Of a stretch of 64,000 nt of DNA, positions 53,074-61,323 are shown piece by piece; position 1 is the first letter of the stretch, and each line of letters starts with the position of its first letter. Source of the stretch: Candidatus Vecturithrix granuli (GTDB lineage Bacteria; Moduliflexota; Moduliflexia; Moduliflexales; Moduliflexaceae); contig DF820467.1 of assembly GCA_000739535.1 (NCBI GenBank), positions 327,895-391,894 of the forward strand, written 5' to 3'. Below the pieces are notes generated by a model. That model was not told the DNA's origin and did not search any database. It was given only the letters and a program-made list of their open reading frames with translations. A program made the position numbers and the translations under genes.

Positions 53074-54744
53074 ATGAATATAAAACAAATAACAATCATT
53101 TTAGCAAGTATAATGACCACTCTCTTCATTACTCAAATTTCAGTATATGCGTTCACTCCTGGAACAGCGTGTGAAGGAGCACCATTTGTCTGGCCGACTT
53201 GGGGAAAGCAAGGAGCATTATGGCGTTTTTATAGTGGAAATATCGAATATGTAGGTGATGATGGTTTTCATGATGGGATAGATATTGGGCAAGTCAACGG
53301 TCAAGAAAATGTTGAACCCGTATATGCTGTATGTAATGGGTCGCTCCAACCCTACACAACAACAGCATTTCTCATTCAATGCGATCCTATTGATTCAAGT
53401 TTTCAGGTTCCCCATAATCAGGTATGGATTTATTACACTCACATGGGTAACTATTCAGGGAGCGTCTCTTATGTATTATCTGAATTTCATCCAGGGAACC
53501 CGACCTCAAGGGTCACACCAGGTCAACTATTGGGATATCAAGGGATAAAAGGAACTACTTTCGTTCATCTACATCTTTCTGTGAATACATGTGCGTCTGA
53601 AAGTTGCAATATCGATCCGTCTCCTTATTTTGGAGATAATCTTGATAATACACAAGTTAACCCAACCCGGGCAACGCCTCCTTTTAATTGTCATACTGTT
53701 GTCATATCAGAAGGCTGCACCGACCCGAATGCCATCAATTATGATCCTGATGCCACTGTAGATAATAGAAGTTGTCAATATCCTCGCAAACCGACCCTTG
53801 CAGTCTTAGGAGATCGGCTATACCAAGCTGTTATTCGTCGGGATGGGAATGTTGCTACTCGATATAGTTTTGATGGGGTACATTGGGCAGAATGGGACGA
53901 ATATGGTGTCGCACAAGGAAGTGCCTCAATGATAGTGTATAATAGCAAGGTTTTTCAAGCAGTAATTAAAACTGATGAAAGAATTTTTACGCGTATTATT
54001 GATGAAGATGTATGGGAACAGAATGGAGAAGCCCGAGGTCATGTAGAAATGGCAACTTTTAATGGGCGCCTTTACCAATCGGTCATACAAAATGACGGTG
54101 ATGTTTACATTTGATGGCAAGAAGGAGGAGTTTGGTCTGCATGGCAGAAGAATGGGATGGCACAAGGTAATGTAACTTTGACAGAGTTTACTGGAAAGCT
54201 GTATCAGAGTGTTGTGCAGGCTGACGGAGAGATTTACCATCGGTACACACAAGATGGAATAAATTTTTCAGATTGGATACTGACAGGAAATGTTCCTGAA
54301 TCAGGTGGAATTTCCATCTCAACGATTGTTCATAATGGACAATTGTATCAAGCTGTTTTGGTCGCATTAAGTGGGAAGATATATACACGCTCCTCTACTG
54401 ACGCGATTACATGGGGAACATGGGAACAATTTGGAGTTGCTCAGGGGCATGTCGCAATGATCTCGTATCAAGGAAGCCTGTATCAGGCAGTCATTCAAAG
54501 TGACGGAGAGGTTTATACTCGTGTAGTTGGCAGCTCTGCTGGTTGGCAGCAAGGCGGAATGGCAGAAGGAAATGTTGCCCTTACTGTGTTTAATAACAAA
54601 CTCTATCAGTCAGTCGTTCAAGAAGATGAGGACGTTTATTTACGATATTGTGAAATTACAACATGCGATGTCAATAGTGGATGGTCTTCGTGGTATAAGG
54701 GAGAGAAATTGAATAAAAATGCTTATTTGCTCTGGACACAATGA
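53074..54744 (+). pseudogene. Secreted M23-like peptidase with beta-propeller repeats, in-frame TGA
   Basis: The ATG at 53074 follows AGGAGA. The product has a signal peptide, an M23/LytM-type domain (FHDGIDIGQ and VHLHLSV carry the zinc and catalytic His/Asp), a GCTDPNAINYDPDATVDNRS calcium-loop-type motif, then about six blades of 45-50 residues (GRLYQSVIQNDGDVY pattern), like lectin-type propellers. A TGA at 54112-54114 splits the third blade, and the same frame goes on undisturbed to 54744. CGA to TGA would explain it. Codon and base use are more AT-rich than the flanks, which suggests transfer. The first part (to 54114) may still be made. Confidence 0.8.
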
Positions 54745-54761
54745 TATAGATGTTGAGAATC

Positions 54762-54899
54762 GCTAACATTGCATTGCAAGCGAGTAAGACCACACAGTGT
54801 AGTTCCAACACACGTCGATTCGGTAAGGCTCAGTGGTTCTGCAACATTGGTACGCTTCGGCAAGGGCGCGGTCTTGCCGCCTGAATGCTGGCGTTAAGC
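54762..54899 (+). repeat. Possible integron attC-like site
   Basis: Eighteen bases after the previous stop, GCTAAC..GCATTGCAAGCG (54762-) can pair with GCCTGAATGCTGGCGTTAAGC (to 54899). GTTAAGC fits the attC core GTTRRRY, and the left GCTAAC is one base short of its complement. The gene-then-site layout suits a cassette, but no integrase is in the window and the match is short. Confidence 0.33.
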
Positions 54900-54948
54900 G
54901 GCGACCCGCCGCCGCACTCCGCGCCGCGTCATCCGCAGCGGGGGACGA

Positions 54949-54993
54949 ACGGAGGGAGTTGAGCGGTGTCGCGCTCCAACTCCCTCCGTTAGA
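54949..54993. repeat. Long GC-rich hairpin
   Basis: AACGGAGGGAGTTG and CAACTCCCTCCGTT form a perfect 14-bp stem; inside, AGCG and CGCT extend it. It stands out from the AT-rich island. Confidence 0.7.
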
Positions 54994-55216
54994 AATCATG
55001 CTATTGTCGAGGGAATGCCTGTCAGCGATACTCTCGAAATACTGCCAGGAAATAAGCAGGGAAGAGAAGGGTCGTATTCTTCCCTGCTTTTGTCTTGACA
55101 AAGACACGGTGGGAGATCATATTTCGTTTAAGTGCCCTCGTATTTCAGGCATAGAGACCAGTAACTTGTTCGAAACACCGATTTTTATAATATGACAAAG
55201 ACATGATGAAGACATA

Positions 55217-55417
55217 ATGACGACTTTAGCGCAAATTGAACAAGCCGTGATGACCCTCACACAGGATGATTTTCAAAAATTGTATCAGTGGATGAGAGAG
55301 CGTGATCAGCAGCAATGGGATCAGCAGATTAAAGACGATTCATATAATGGCACCCTAGATTGGTTGGCAGACCAGGCGATCAGTGAATACCGGCAAGGAC
55401 GGACACGACCATTATGA
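55217..55417 (+). CDS. Small antitoxin-like protein
   Basis: The 66-residue acidic protein (LTQDDFQKLYQWMRERDQQQ, LDWLADQAISEYRQG) resembles short antitoxins paired with RelE/HigB-type toxins. The next frame starts with a four-base overlap (ATGA) and encodes a damaged toxin, which supports the reading. The ATG at 55217 has no strong ribosome-binding site. Confidence 0.65.
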   Translation: MTTLAQIEQAVMTLTQDDFQKLYQWMRERDQQQWDQQIKDDSYNGTLDWLADQAISEYRQGRTRPL

Positions 55418-55576
55418 TTCATCATACCTCTTAAAAAAATTGGGAAATATTGGTCAGTTCGTGCCAGCGACGACTATCGGGCGTTAGGCTCAGAGGATAA
55501 AGACGCGATTGTGTGGTTCTGGATTGGGACACATTCAGAATATAACAGGTTGGTGTATCGGCAGAAAAGACGATAA
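55414..55576 (+). pseudogene. RelE/HigB-like toxin remnant with internal deletion
   Basis: It starts MIHHTS, then a stop. In another frame the family C-terminus follows at once: LKKIGKYWSVRASDDYRALG and AIVWFWIGTHSEYNRLV. About 35 residues between the two parts are missing relative to the family, so the toxin has been deleted and frameshifted while the antitoxin stays intact. Confidence 0.8.
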
Positions 55577-55683
55577 AGAAACCATTCAACTCTTTAAAAA
55601 TAGGGAAGTTATGTCTCCTAACAAGCGCATTTCAGCAGACTTTTTGTTCGCGTGCGTTGGTTAGTAAGGTTATTGGGGAAGAA

Positions 55684-56007
55684 ATGAATGCAAATGACGA
55701 CCAAATCCAACGGATAACCGCGATGATTATCCATGACTATCACCCGGATAAAGTCATTCTTTTCGGGTCCCGGGCGAGAGGGGATGACAGGCCAGACAGC
55801 GACATCGATCTTCTCGTCATTTCCGATCAAGAAAAACATCTGCCGAGATATAAAAGAGGGTTGCGGTTGAGAGTGAAATTGTCCGACATCCGGGTACCGA
55901 AAGATATTCTGTTTTATACGCACGAGGACGTTGCCAGGTGGCAAAATGTGAGACAGTCTTTTGTTGCCACAGTGATCAGAGAGGGGGTCGTGTTATATGA
56001 ACGATGA
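55684..56007 (+). CDS. mntA: MNT-type nucleotidyltransferase (MntA-like antitoxin)
   Basis: The ATG at 55684 follows GGGGAAG. The 107-residue protein carries VILFGSRARGDDRPDSDIDL, the GS-x10-D-x-D signature of minimal nucleotidyltransferases, and a further acidic residue in the second half. In MntA-HepT modules it transfers AMP to a Tyr of the HEPN toxin. The toxin gene overlaps its 3' end by 11 bases. Confidence 0.92.
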   Translation: MNANDDQIQRITAMIIHDYHPDKVILFGSRARGDDRPDSDIDLLVISDQEKHLPRYKRGLRLRVKLSDIRVPKDILFYTHEDVARWQNVRQSFVATVIREGVVLYER

Positions 56008-56437
56008 ACTGTTGGCATATATTCAGGAATGGTTTAAAAAAGCGGACAATGATTTAAGAAACGCTGAAATACTGCTGAACTGCGGTGAAAACGACATTCC
56101 CTACGACACACTCTGCTTTCATTGCCAACAGGCTTCGGAAAAATATATTAAGGGCTACTTAAGTTACAAAGAAACGGATTTTCCCAAAACACACAATCTT
56201 GCGGATTTGATCGGGATATGCAGCCAGATCGATCTTTCATTTTCAAGCTATATTACAGAAACGGAAAAACTGACCCCTTATGCGGTTGAAATGCGCTATC
56301 CGGACGATTTTTACATGCCTTCAGAAGAGGAAGCCCGTGAAGCTTTCAGGATTGCTTCAGAGGTGAAAAATTTGATAAAGCAGAAAATTGCTGATAATTT
56401 GGCAGGTGGCAAAAATGGAAATCTACCAAAAGAATAA
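55997..56437 (+). CDS. hepT: HEPN-domain protein (HepT-like toxin)
   Basis: This 146-residue helical protein has EWFKKADNDLRNAEILL and CFHCQQASEKYIKGYLSYK, then FPKTHNLADLIGIC, the HEPN domain pattern of the HEPN/COG2250 group. The group often lacks the strict RNase motif, so toxicity is not assured. It overlaps the nucleotidyltransferase gene and is intact, in contrast to the HEPN gene at 52717. Confidence 0.9.
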   Translation: MNDELLAYIQEWFKKADNDLRNAEILLNCGENDIPYDTLCFHCQQASEKYIKGYLSYKETDFPKTHNLADLIGICSQIDLSFSSYITETEKLTPYAVEMRYPDDFYMPSEEEAREAFRIASEVKNLIKQKIADNLAGGKNGNLPKE

Positions 56438-56539
56438 ATACGCAAGACACAAGACATAAGACTCAAGAAATAAGACACGAAACACTTTTCAATGGTATGA
56501 ACATAAATCACACTATAAAAATAAAGCGAGGGAAACAAG

Positions 56540-57127
56540 ATGAAAAAATTTTTGGACATTCTAAAAATTATTGGCGTTGTGCTGCTGCTTGCGGTGCTTA
56601 GTTTTGCCGGGTTCAAAATCTATCAATATTTTAACCGGGTAGCTCCGGAACAAGAGGGGAAATTCTCATTTGCCTCCGGAACAATGCCGGTTGATAAGAA
56701 TTTTTATGTCATTAGCGGCGAAATTACCGGTGCACCAACCGGGATTATTCGCCAGGAACGTGCGCAAAAAGGCACCTTTCTTGCTCTGGGTGATTTGATG
56801 TACGGCACCTTAGCGGGTGATAAAACCGGCGGCAAGGTGATTCTCCGCTTTAAACTAACCAACTATAGCGGCGATCCTGGCATCAGCGCGGCGGCAAAAG
56901 AATTGTTTGACTATGCAGTTTCCCATCCTGGAACAGAATTCTTCGCGAAATTTGTCGACACGAAAGCTAATATGGTGATGCCTGGAGATCGATTTGAAGC
57001 CGTCTGCCGTCTCCAGGCGGAAGCGGTTGGGGCCGTGTCTGACTCCGATGCATTGCGACCGGTTGGGATTACCTATGAGCTTGATCTCTGTAAATTGAGA
57101 ACGGCGCGTGTACAAGTCGTCGAGTAG
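56540..57127 (+). CDS. Membrane-anchored hypothetical protein
   Basis: The ATG at 56540 follows GCGAGGG. The 195-residue product has one N-terminal membrane segment (IIGVVLLLAVLSFAGFKIY) and an exported domain rich in beta strands (VISGEITGAPTGIIRQE, GGKVILRFKLTNY, MVMPGDRFEAVCRLQAE). No family recognised. It lies at the right edge of the island before a family C repeat. Confidence 0.65.
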   Translation: MKKFLDILKIIGVVLLLAVLSFAGFKIYQYFNRVAPEQEGKFSFASGTMPVDKNFYVISGEITGAPTGIIRQERAQKGTFLALGDLMYGTLAGDKTGGKVILRFKLTNYSGDPGISAAAKELFDYAVSHPGTEFFAKFVDTKANMVMPGDRFEAVCRLQAEAVGAVSDSDALRPVGITYELDLCKLRTARVQVVE

Positions 57128-57196
57128 AATTTTTGACGATGTATTTTCACAGGAGTTGTCATGAGCATAAGCTCGCTCAACGCGGTGAAAACAGGA

Positions 57197-57259
57197 TGTA
57201 ACGCGAAACTCCAGTTTCGCGACTGTCAACGATACGCGAAACTGGAGTTTCGCGCTACA
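57197..57259. repeat. Palindromic repeat, family C copy 3
   Basis: TGTAACGCGAAACTCCAGTT and AACTGGAGTTTCGCGCTACA arms, between the island and the BatA-like gene. Confidence 0.75.
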
Positions 57260-57280
57260 TTTGGCGCAAATATCACGAAT

Positions 57281-59131
57281 TCAGCCGACTTTCAGCCATA
57301 CGTACCACTCAAGCATTGTGATTCCCAAAACAGCTAGAAGAAAGGCCATCCATAAGGGTTGTTGGGTCTTGATATGTTCCTGCTCTTGGGTTTCTTCAGG
57401 GAATATTGCGTCCAGACCGTGAATTGTCGGGACAATATCGGATTCCGCTTCATTGACGAGATTGACTGTAAAATAGCGGGTTTGCTTGTCTTCCGCGATC
57501 ATATAGACCCCTACTTTCGTTGTTTCCCTGTAGATTACCGGATTTTCAGTGACCTGTTGTTTTTGCCAGCGTTCTCCCGGAGGGCGCAGGGAAAAGGATT
57601 CAGTAAATGGGCTGAGGTGAATCGGATAGGGTTCGCCGGCCTGGGTCTGTAATACGGATAAACTGAGTTTGTGCGGATTCAACCAGGTGATAATATTGCT
57701 TATCATGACGGGAAACGCGACTTTTAATGGCAGATTCGAGCGCGCGATGTCGAATCCCAGAAGAATGGCACGCAGCCCTTCATGTTCGTAACTCATCATT
57801 AAACCGGTCTGCTGTGTTTCGATCAGAGGGTGCACAGCGCCGTCGCTGGCTTGCAACTGCTGCGCTTGCTCAACAATCAGGTTGCTGAGGTTGGCATTGG
57901 CCATGATCGGATGCCTGGAATCCCAATCATAGACTTGTGGGAAAGCAACCTGTCCGACCGGAGTGACAGGAATAGAAGGGGAATACGCATCGAACAAAAG
58001 AAAATTACCCTTCGGTGTTGGAGGAAAATTCAGACGATCAACAATCACAATATCGTGCTCCATGACCTGTTGTTCCCAGGATGAGGGGATGATGTCTTCG
58101 AGTTTATTGACCAGCACGTTGGGATAAGTTTCGAGCAATTTCTCTAAAAAGTAGTTGCCTTTAGAAACCAATAACACCCAAATATCTTCGGTGGTTGTCA
58201 GCGAGAGATAAGCGGTGTTATCAACCGCAAAATCGTCTTCAATGTCAAGTTCGGCAGTCGCAATGCCGGAAATCAAGCCGAAATACGGAAAAATCAACAG
58301 CCGTTTCTCTTGTGATTCAAGAAAGATCGTGGTGTCAACAATCACGCTGCGATCAATGGAGAGCCTGAGCGGACATTCAAGCAGCGTAGGCGAGAAATTT
58401 TTCACTTCCAGCATAATTTGATAGCTTTGCGGGCGATCTAATTCCTGGCGAAATTCAAATTTCGTGATGCCAATATTGGTTTCACCTCCGGTAACTATGT
58501 GCGGAATAATCCGCTGCCGCATCTGCAAAATCTCTGGTAGGGAAGCATCCGCGCCGTCAGTGATCAGATAAATCGTATCATCTTTAGCAGGATCAACGAA
58601 AGACAACGCCAGATAAACGGCTTGCTCTAATTTTCCGGGCGCGTCGGTGGGTTTAAGGCTGTTGACCATCTCTCTGGCCTGATTCGCATCCTCCAAAAAG
58701 CCTGACATAATCGTGGGTTCATAACCGGCATTGATGAGCAGAATTTTTTGATGGCGTTCGAGCTGGTCAATGAGTTCCAGAGCCTTTTGACGCGCCAGAT
58801 CAAAGCGAGTGCCCGAAGCCTGCCGGGTTTTCATGCTAGCGCTGGTATCAATCACCAGAATCATATCTCCCTTTTTGGGGGAAAAGTAAAACCAAACCGG
58901 TTTGGCCAGAGCCAATGCTCCCAGAATGACAAGCAAAATTTGCAGCAGCAGCGGCAGATTTTTACGCAGTCGTTTGAAGGCGACGTGCTGACCGCGCTCT
59001 TTCAGAATTTCCTGCCATAAAAACAGATTTGTCACCTCAACCTGCTGCGGTTTCGGTCGTAACAAGTGCAGCAGCAGCAGCACCGGAATCAGGCCCAGGG
59101 CCCAGAACATCATCGGTTGGAGAAATTGCAT
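57281..59131 (-). CDS. BatA-like membrane vWA protein
   Basis: The ATG at 59131 (MQFLQPMMFW) is chosen. The 616-residue protein has an aerotolerance-regulator-type N-terminus with two membrane segments (IPVLLLLHLLRPKP, LLLQILLVILGALALAKPVW), a vWA domain (MILVIDTSASMKTR, about residues 85-240; LITDGADAS), a beta-rich periplasmic middle and a final membrane helix. It belongs to the MoxR operon on the minus strand. The next gene of such operons (the double vWA at 48906) is now 5.8 kb away. Confidence 0.88.
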   Translation of the reverse strand: MQFLQPMMFWALGLIPVLLLLHLLRPKPQQVEVTNLFLWQEILKERGQHVAFKRLRKNLPLLLQILLVILGALALAKPVWFYFSPKKGDMILVIDTSASMKTRQASGTRFDLARQKALELIDQLERHQKILLINAGYEPTIMSGFLEDANQAREMVNSLKPTDAPGKLEQAVYLALSFVDPAKDDTIYLITDGADASLPEILQMRQRIIPHIVTGGETNIGITKFEFRQELDRPQSYQIMLEVKNFSPTLLECPLRLSIDRSVIVDTTIFLESQEKRLLIFPYFGLISGIATAELDIEDDFAVDNTAYLSLTTTEDIWVLLVSKGNYFLEKLLETYPNVLVNKLEDIIPSSWEQQVMEHDIVIVDRLNFPPTPKGNFLLFDAYSPSIPVTPVGQVAFPQVYDWDSRHPIMANANLSNLIVEQAQQLQASDGAVHPLIETQQTGLMMSYEHEGLRAILLGFDIARSNLPLKVAFPVMISNIITWLNPHKLSLSVLQTQAGEPYPIHLSPFTESFSLRPPGERWQKQQVTENPVIYRETTKVGVYMIAEDKQTRYFTVNLVNEAESDIVPTIHGLDAIFPEETQEQEHIKTQQPLWMAFLLAVLGITMLEWYVWLKVG

Positions 59132-59159
59132 AATTGTGCTTCTATCGTTCCTGAGCAAC

Positions 59160-59290
59160 TACTGCTTTGGGACTGAAGTTCTTACTCACAGGATTTGGTC
59201 GGACCTTGTCGAACAGGTCTGATTTGTCCGACAAGGCCGGCCGGACAAGGATTTTCTAAGTACTAAAAACTTCTGTCCCAGAGCACTACT
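59160..59290. mobile_element. MITE-like palindromic element, family B copy 2
   Basis: CTGCTTTGGGACTGAAGTTC and AAAACTTCTGTCCCAGAGCA ends, inner TTGTCCGACAAGGCC repeat. It separates the DUF58 and BatA-like genes; no clear target duplication. Confidence 0.7.
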
Positions 59291-59330
59291 AACAGATTAC
59301 TCAATGAGTCATGCTACGTAATCTTTCATA

Positions 59331-60215
59331 TTAGCGTAAAATAGCGCCTCTGGTCAAATAGTCAATTAAAAAATCTTCAAACACGATACTGGTGTCATAT
59401 ATATAATAATGGATGCCGTAATTATGGCAAAAGTCTCGCGCTCCGGTCAGGAAGTCTGTCATTTTTTGGCGATAGAGCTGTACCAGGGCACTATCCAAAA
59501 AGGTGGTTTTTTTCTCACCGGTCTCAATGTCTTGCAAAATCAGGGTACCGGTGCGCGACCAGGCCAGTTCTTCATGATCGAGAATATGGAGCAGGTGAAT
59601 ATCAAAATCACGATACGTCAAGGCTTTTAGTCCTTCCTGGTAGCCTTTAGGATCAAACAAATCGCTCATGACCAGAGCAATCCCCGGGTTTTTACACAAG
59701 TTGGCATACTCTGTCAAACAGGCATTGATGTCGGTTTCAGCGTCCGGCGTTAAAGAAATCAGGAAATTGAGCACTTGGGGATAACGGCGTTTGCCGCGGG
59801 TTAAGGGACGAATTTCGAGAATCTTATCCGCAAAGGCAATCAGGCTGATTTTATCGAAATTGGAGAGGCAGATATAGCTTACGGCCGCCGCGATTTTTTT
59901 GGCGCTGGTCTCTTTGGTCTGCGTATCCGCGCCCATTGATTTGCTGACATCCAGCAGAATGTGCACAGTCTGGCTTTCCTCAGCGTGAAACAGCTTAATG
60001 AAGAGTTTATCGAGCCGTCCATACACGCTCCAATCCACGTAACGCAAATCGTCGCCCAACTGATATTTGCGATAATCCAGAAACTCAAGTCCTTCGCCGC
60101 TGCGCCAGGATTTATGCTCGCCGCGCTCCGGCCCTTTCACCCCTTTTTTCGTGACGATCTTGAGTTTTTCTAATTGCTTTAAAAATTTTTGATCCAGGAA
60201 TGATTCAAAATCCAT
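59331..60215 (-). CDS. DUF58 family protein
   Basis: This 294-residue cytosolic protein has the DUF58 core: YRKYQLGDDLRYVDWSVYGR followed by vWA-like HILLDVSKSMGAD and ALVMSDLFDPKGY. DUF58 proteins are regular partners of MoxR ATPases and BatA/vWA proteins and probably bind them. A partial family B repeat (60230-60292) lies between it and moxR. Confidence 0.92.
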   Translation of the reverse strand: MDFESFLDQKFLKQLEKLKIVTKKGVKGPERGEHKSWRSGEGLEFLDYRKYQLGDDLRYVDWSVYGRLDKLFIKLFHAEESQTVHILLDVSKSMGADTQTKETSAKKIAAAVSYICLSNFDKISLIAFADKILEIRPLTRGKRRYPQVLNFLISLTPDAETDINACLTEYANLCKNPGIALVMSDLFDPKGYQEGLKALTYRDFDIHLLHILDHEELAWSRTGTLILQDIETGEKKTTFLDSALVQLYRQKMTDFLTGARDFCHNYGIHYYIYDTSIVFEDFLIDYLTRGAILR

Positions 60216-60229
60216 ATTCGGAATCCGTT

Positions 60230-60292
60230 GTCGGACAAGTCAGAGTTGGCCGACAAGGTCCGACAACCTCTATTAGTAAAAACTTCTGTTGC
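60230..60292. repeat. Partial family B repeat
   Basis: GTTGTCGGACAAG.. and TATTAGTAAAAACTTCTGTT match the inner and right parts of the elements at 15563 and 59160. Confidence 0.55.
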
Positions 60293-60311
60293 GCTCCGTT
60301 CCCGAAACAAT

Positions 60312-61316
60312 TCAATTATTCGTTTTGCCGTGAAAGAGGATTTTTTCAGGGATGCTCTCGATAATATCCCCAATAATCGTGTCTTCATCAATGCCCTCGG
60401 CTTCGCCTTTGATATTCAGCACGATGCGATGACGCAGAGAGGGTTTGGCAATGGCTTTGATGTCGTCAATCGAGACATTGTACCGTCCGTCGAGCAGGGC
60501 CGACACTTTTCCGGCCAGGATCAGGCTTTGCACTCCTCTGGGACTTGCGCCGTAGAGCACATAGTTTTTGGTTTTCTGCACGGCGAATTTATTATCCGGG
60601 TGCGTCGCCAGCACCAGGCGGATCGCGTAAGTTTTAACATGTTCGGCCAGCGGCACTTGCTTGACGACTTCGCGCATCTCAAGGACGGAAGTGGCATGCA
60701 TCACCTTTTGCAGTTCCGGGTGATAGTCCTGCGTGGTTTTGTCAATAATCTCGCGCAATTCATCAGCATCAGGATAGGTAATTTTCAGTTTGAAAAAAAA
60801 CCGGTCAATCTGGGCTTCCGGCAGGGGATAGGTGCCTTCCATCTCAATCGGATTTTGGGTCGCCAGCACCATAAAGGGCGGGGTTAAGGCATATTCCGTG
60901 CCAAATACGGTGATGCGTTCTTCCTGCATGGCTTCTAACAGAGCGGACTGGGTTTTCGGGCTGGCGCGGTTGATTTCATCTGCCAGAATCAATTGACCGA
61001 AAATCGGGCCTTTATAAAATTCAAACGAGCGATTACCGCGCTCATCTTCTTTGACAATATTCGTGCCCAGAATATCGGCCGGCATCAAATCGGGCGTGAA
61101 CTGAATGCGCGAATATTTCAAATCCAGAAGCTGGCTTAGAGATTTCACGATTAAGGTTTTGCCCAACCCCGGCACCCCTTCAATTAAGGCATGTCCTCCG
61201 CACAGCAGACACACAAACAAATTTTTCAGCACATCCTGCTGCCCCACAATCACTTTTGATAATTCAGCGTTCATCACATTATACGTGTTTTTGATTGCTT
61301 CAGCTTTTTCTTTCAT
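60312..61316 (-). CDS. MoxR-type AAA+ ATPase
   Basis: The 334-residue ATPase has Walker A EGVPGLGKT, Walker B LILADEINRASPKTQSALL, sensor VLATQNPIEMEGTYPLPEAQ and YGASPRGVQSLI. MoxR ATPases act as chaperone-like partners of vWA proteins and help assemble or activate enzyme complexes. The ATG at 61316 follows TGAGGA; the upstream gene ends eight bases away. Central gene of the minus-strand operon. Confidence 0.95.
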   Translation of the reverse strand: MKEKAEAIKNTYNVMNAELSKVIVGQQDVLKNLFVCLLCGGHALIEGVPGLGKTLIVKSLSQLLDLKYSRIQFTPDLMPADILGTNIVKEDERGNRSFEFYKGPIFGQLILADEINRASPKTQSALLEAMQEERITVFGTEYALTPPFMVLATQNPIEMEGTYPLPEAQIDRFFFKLKITYPDADELREIIDKTTQDYHPELQKVMHATSVLEMREVVKQVPLAEHVKTYAIRLVLATHPDNKFAVQKTKNYVLYGASPRGVQSLILAGKVSALLDGRYNVSIDDIKAIAKPSLRHRIVLNIKGEAEGIDEDTIIGDIIESIPEKILFHGKTNN

Positions 61317-61323
61317 TTTTTCC

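Noticed and set aside
54833-55195. 120-codon plus-strand frame (and a 114-codon minus one) over the GC-rich hairpins
   Set aside because: The amino acids follow from the GC-rich palindromes (alanine and arginine runs), and the frame ignores the hairpin structure.
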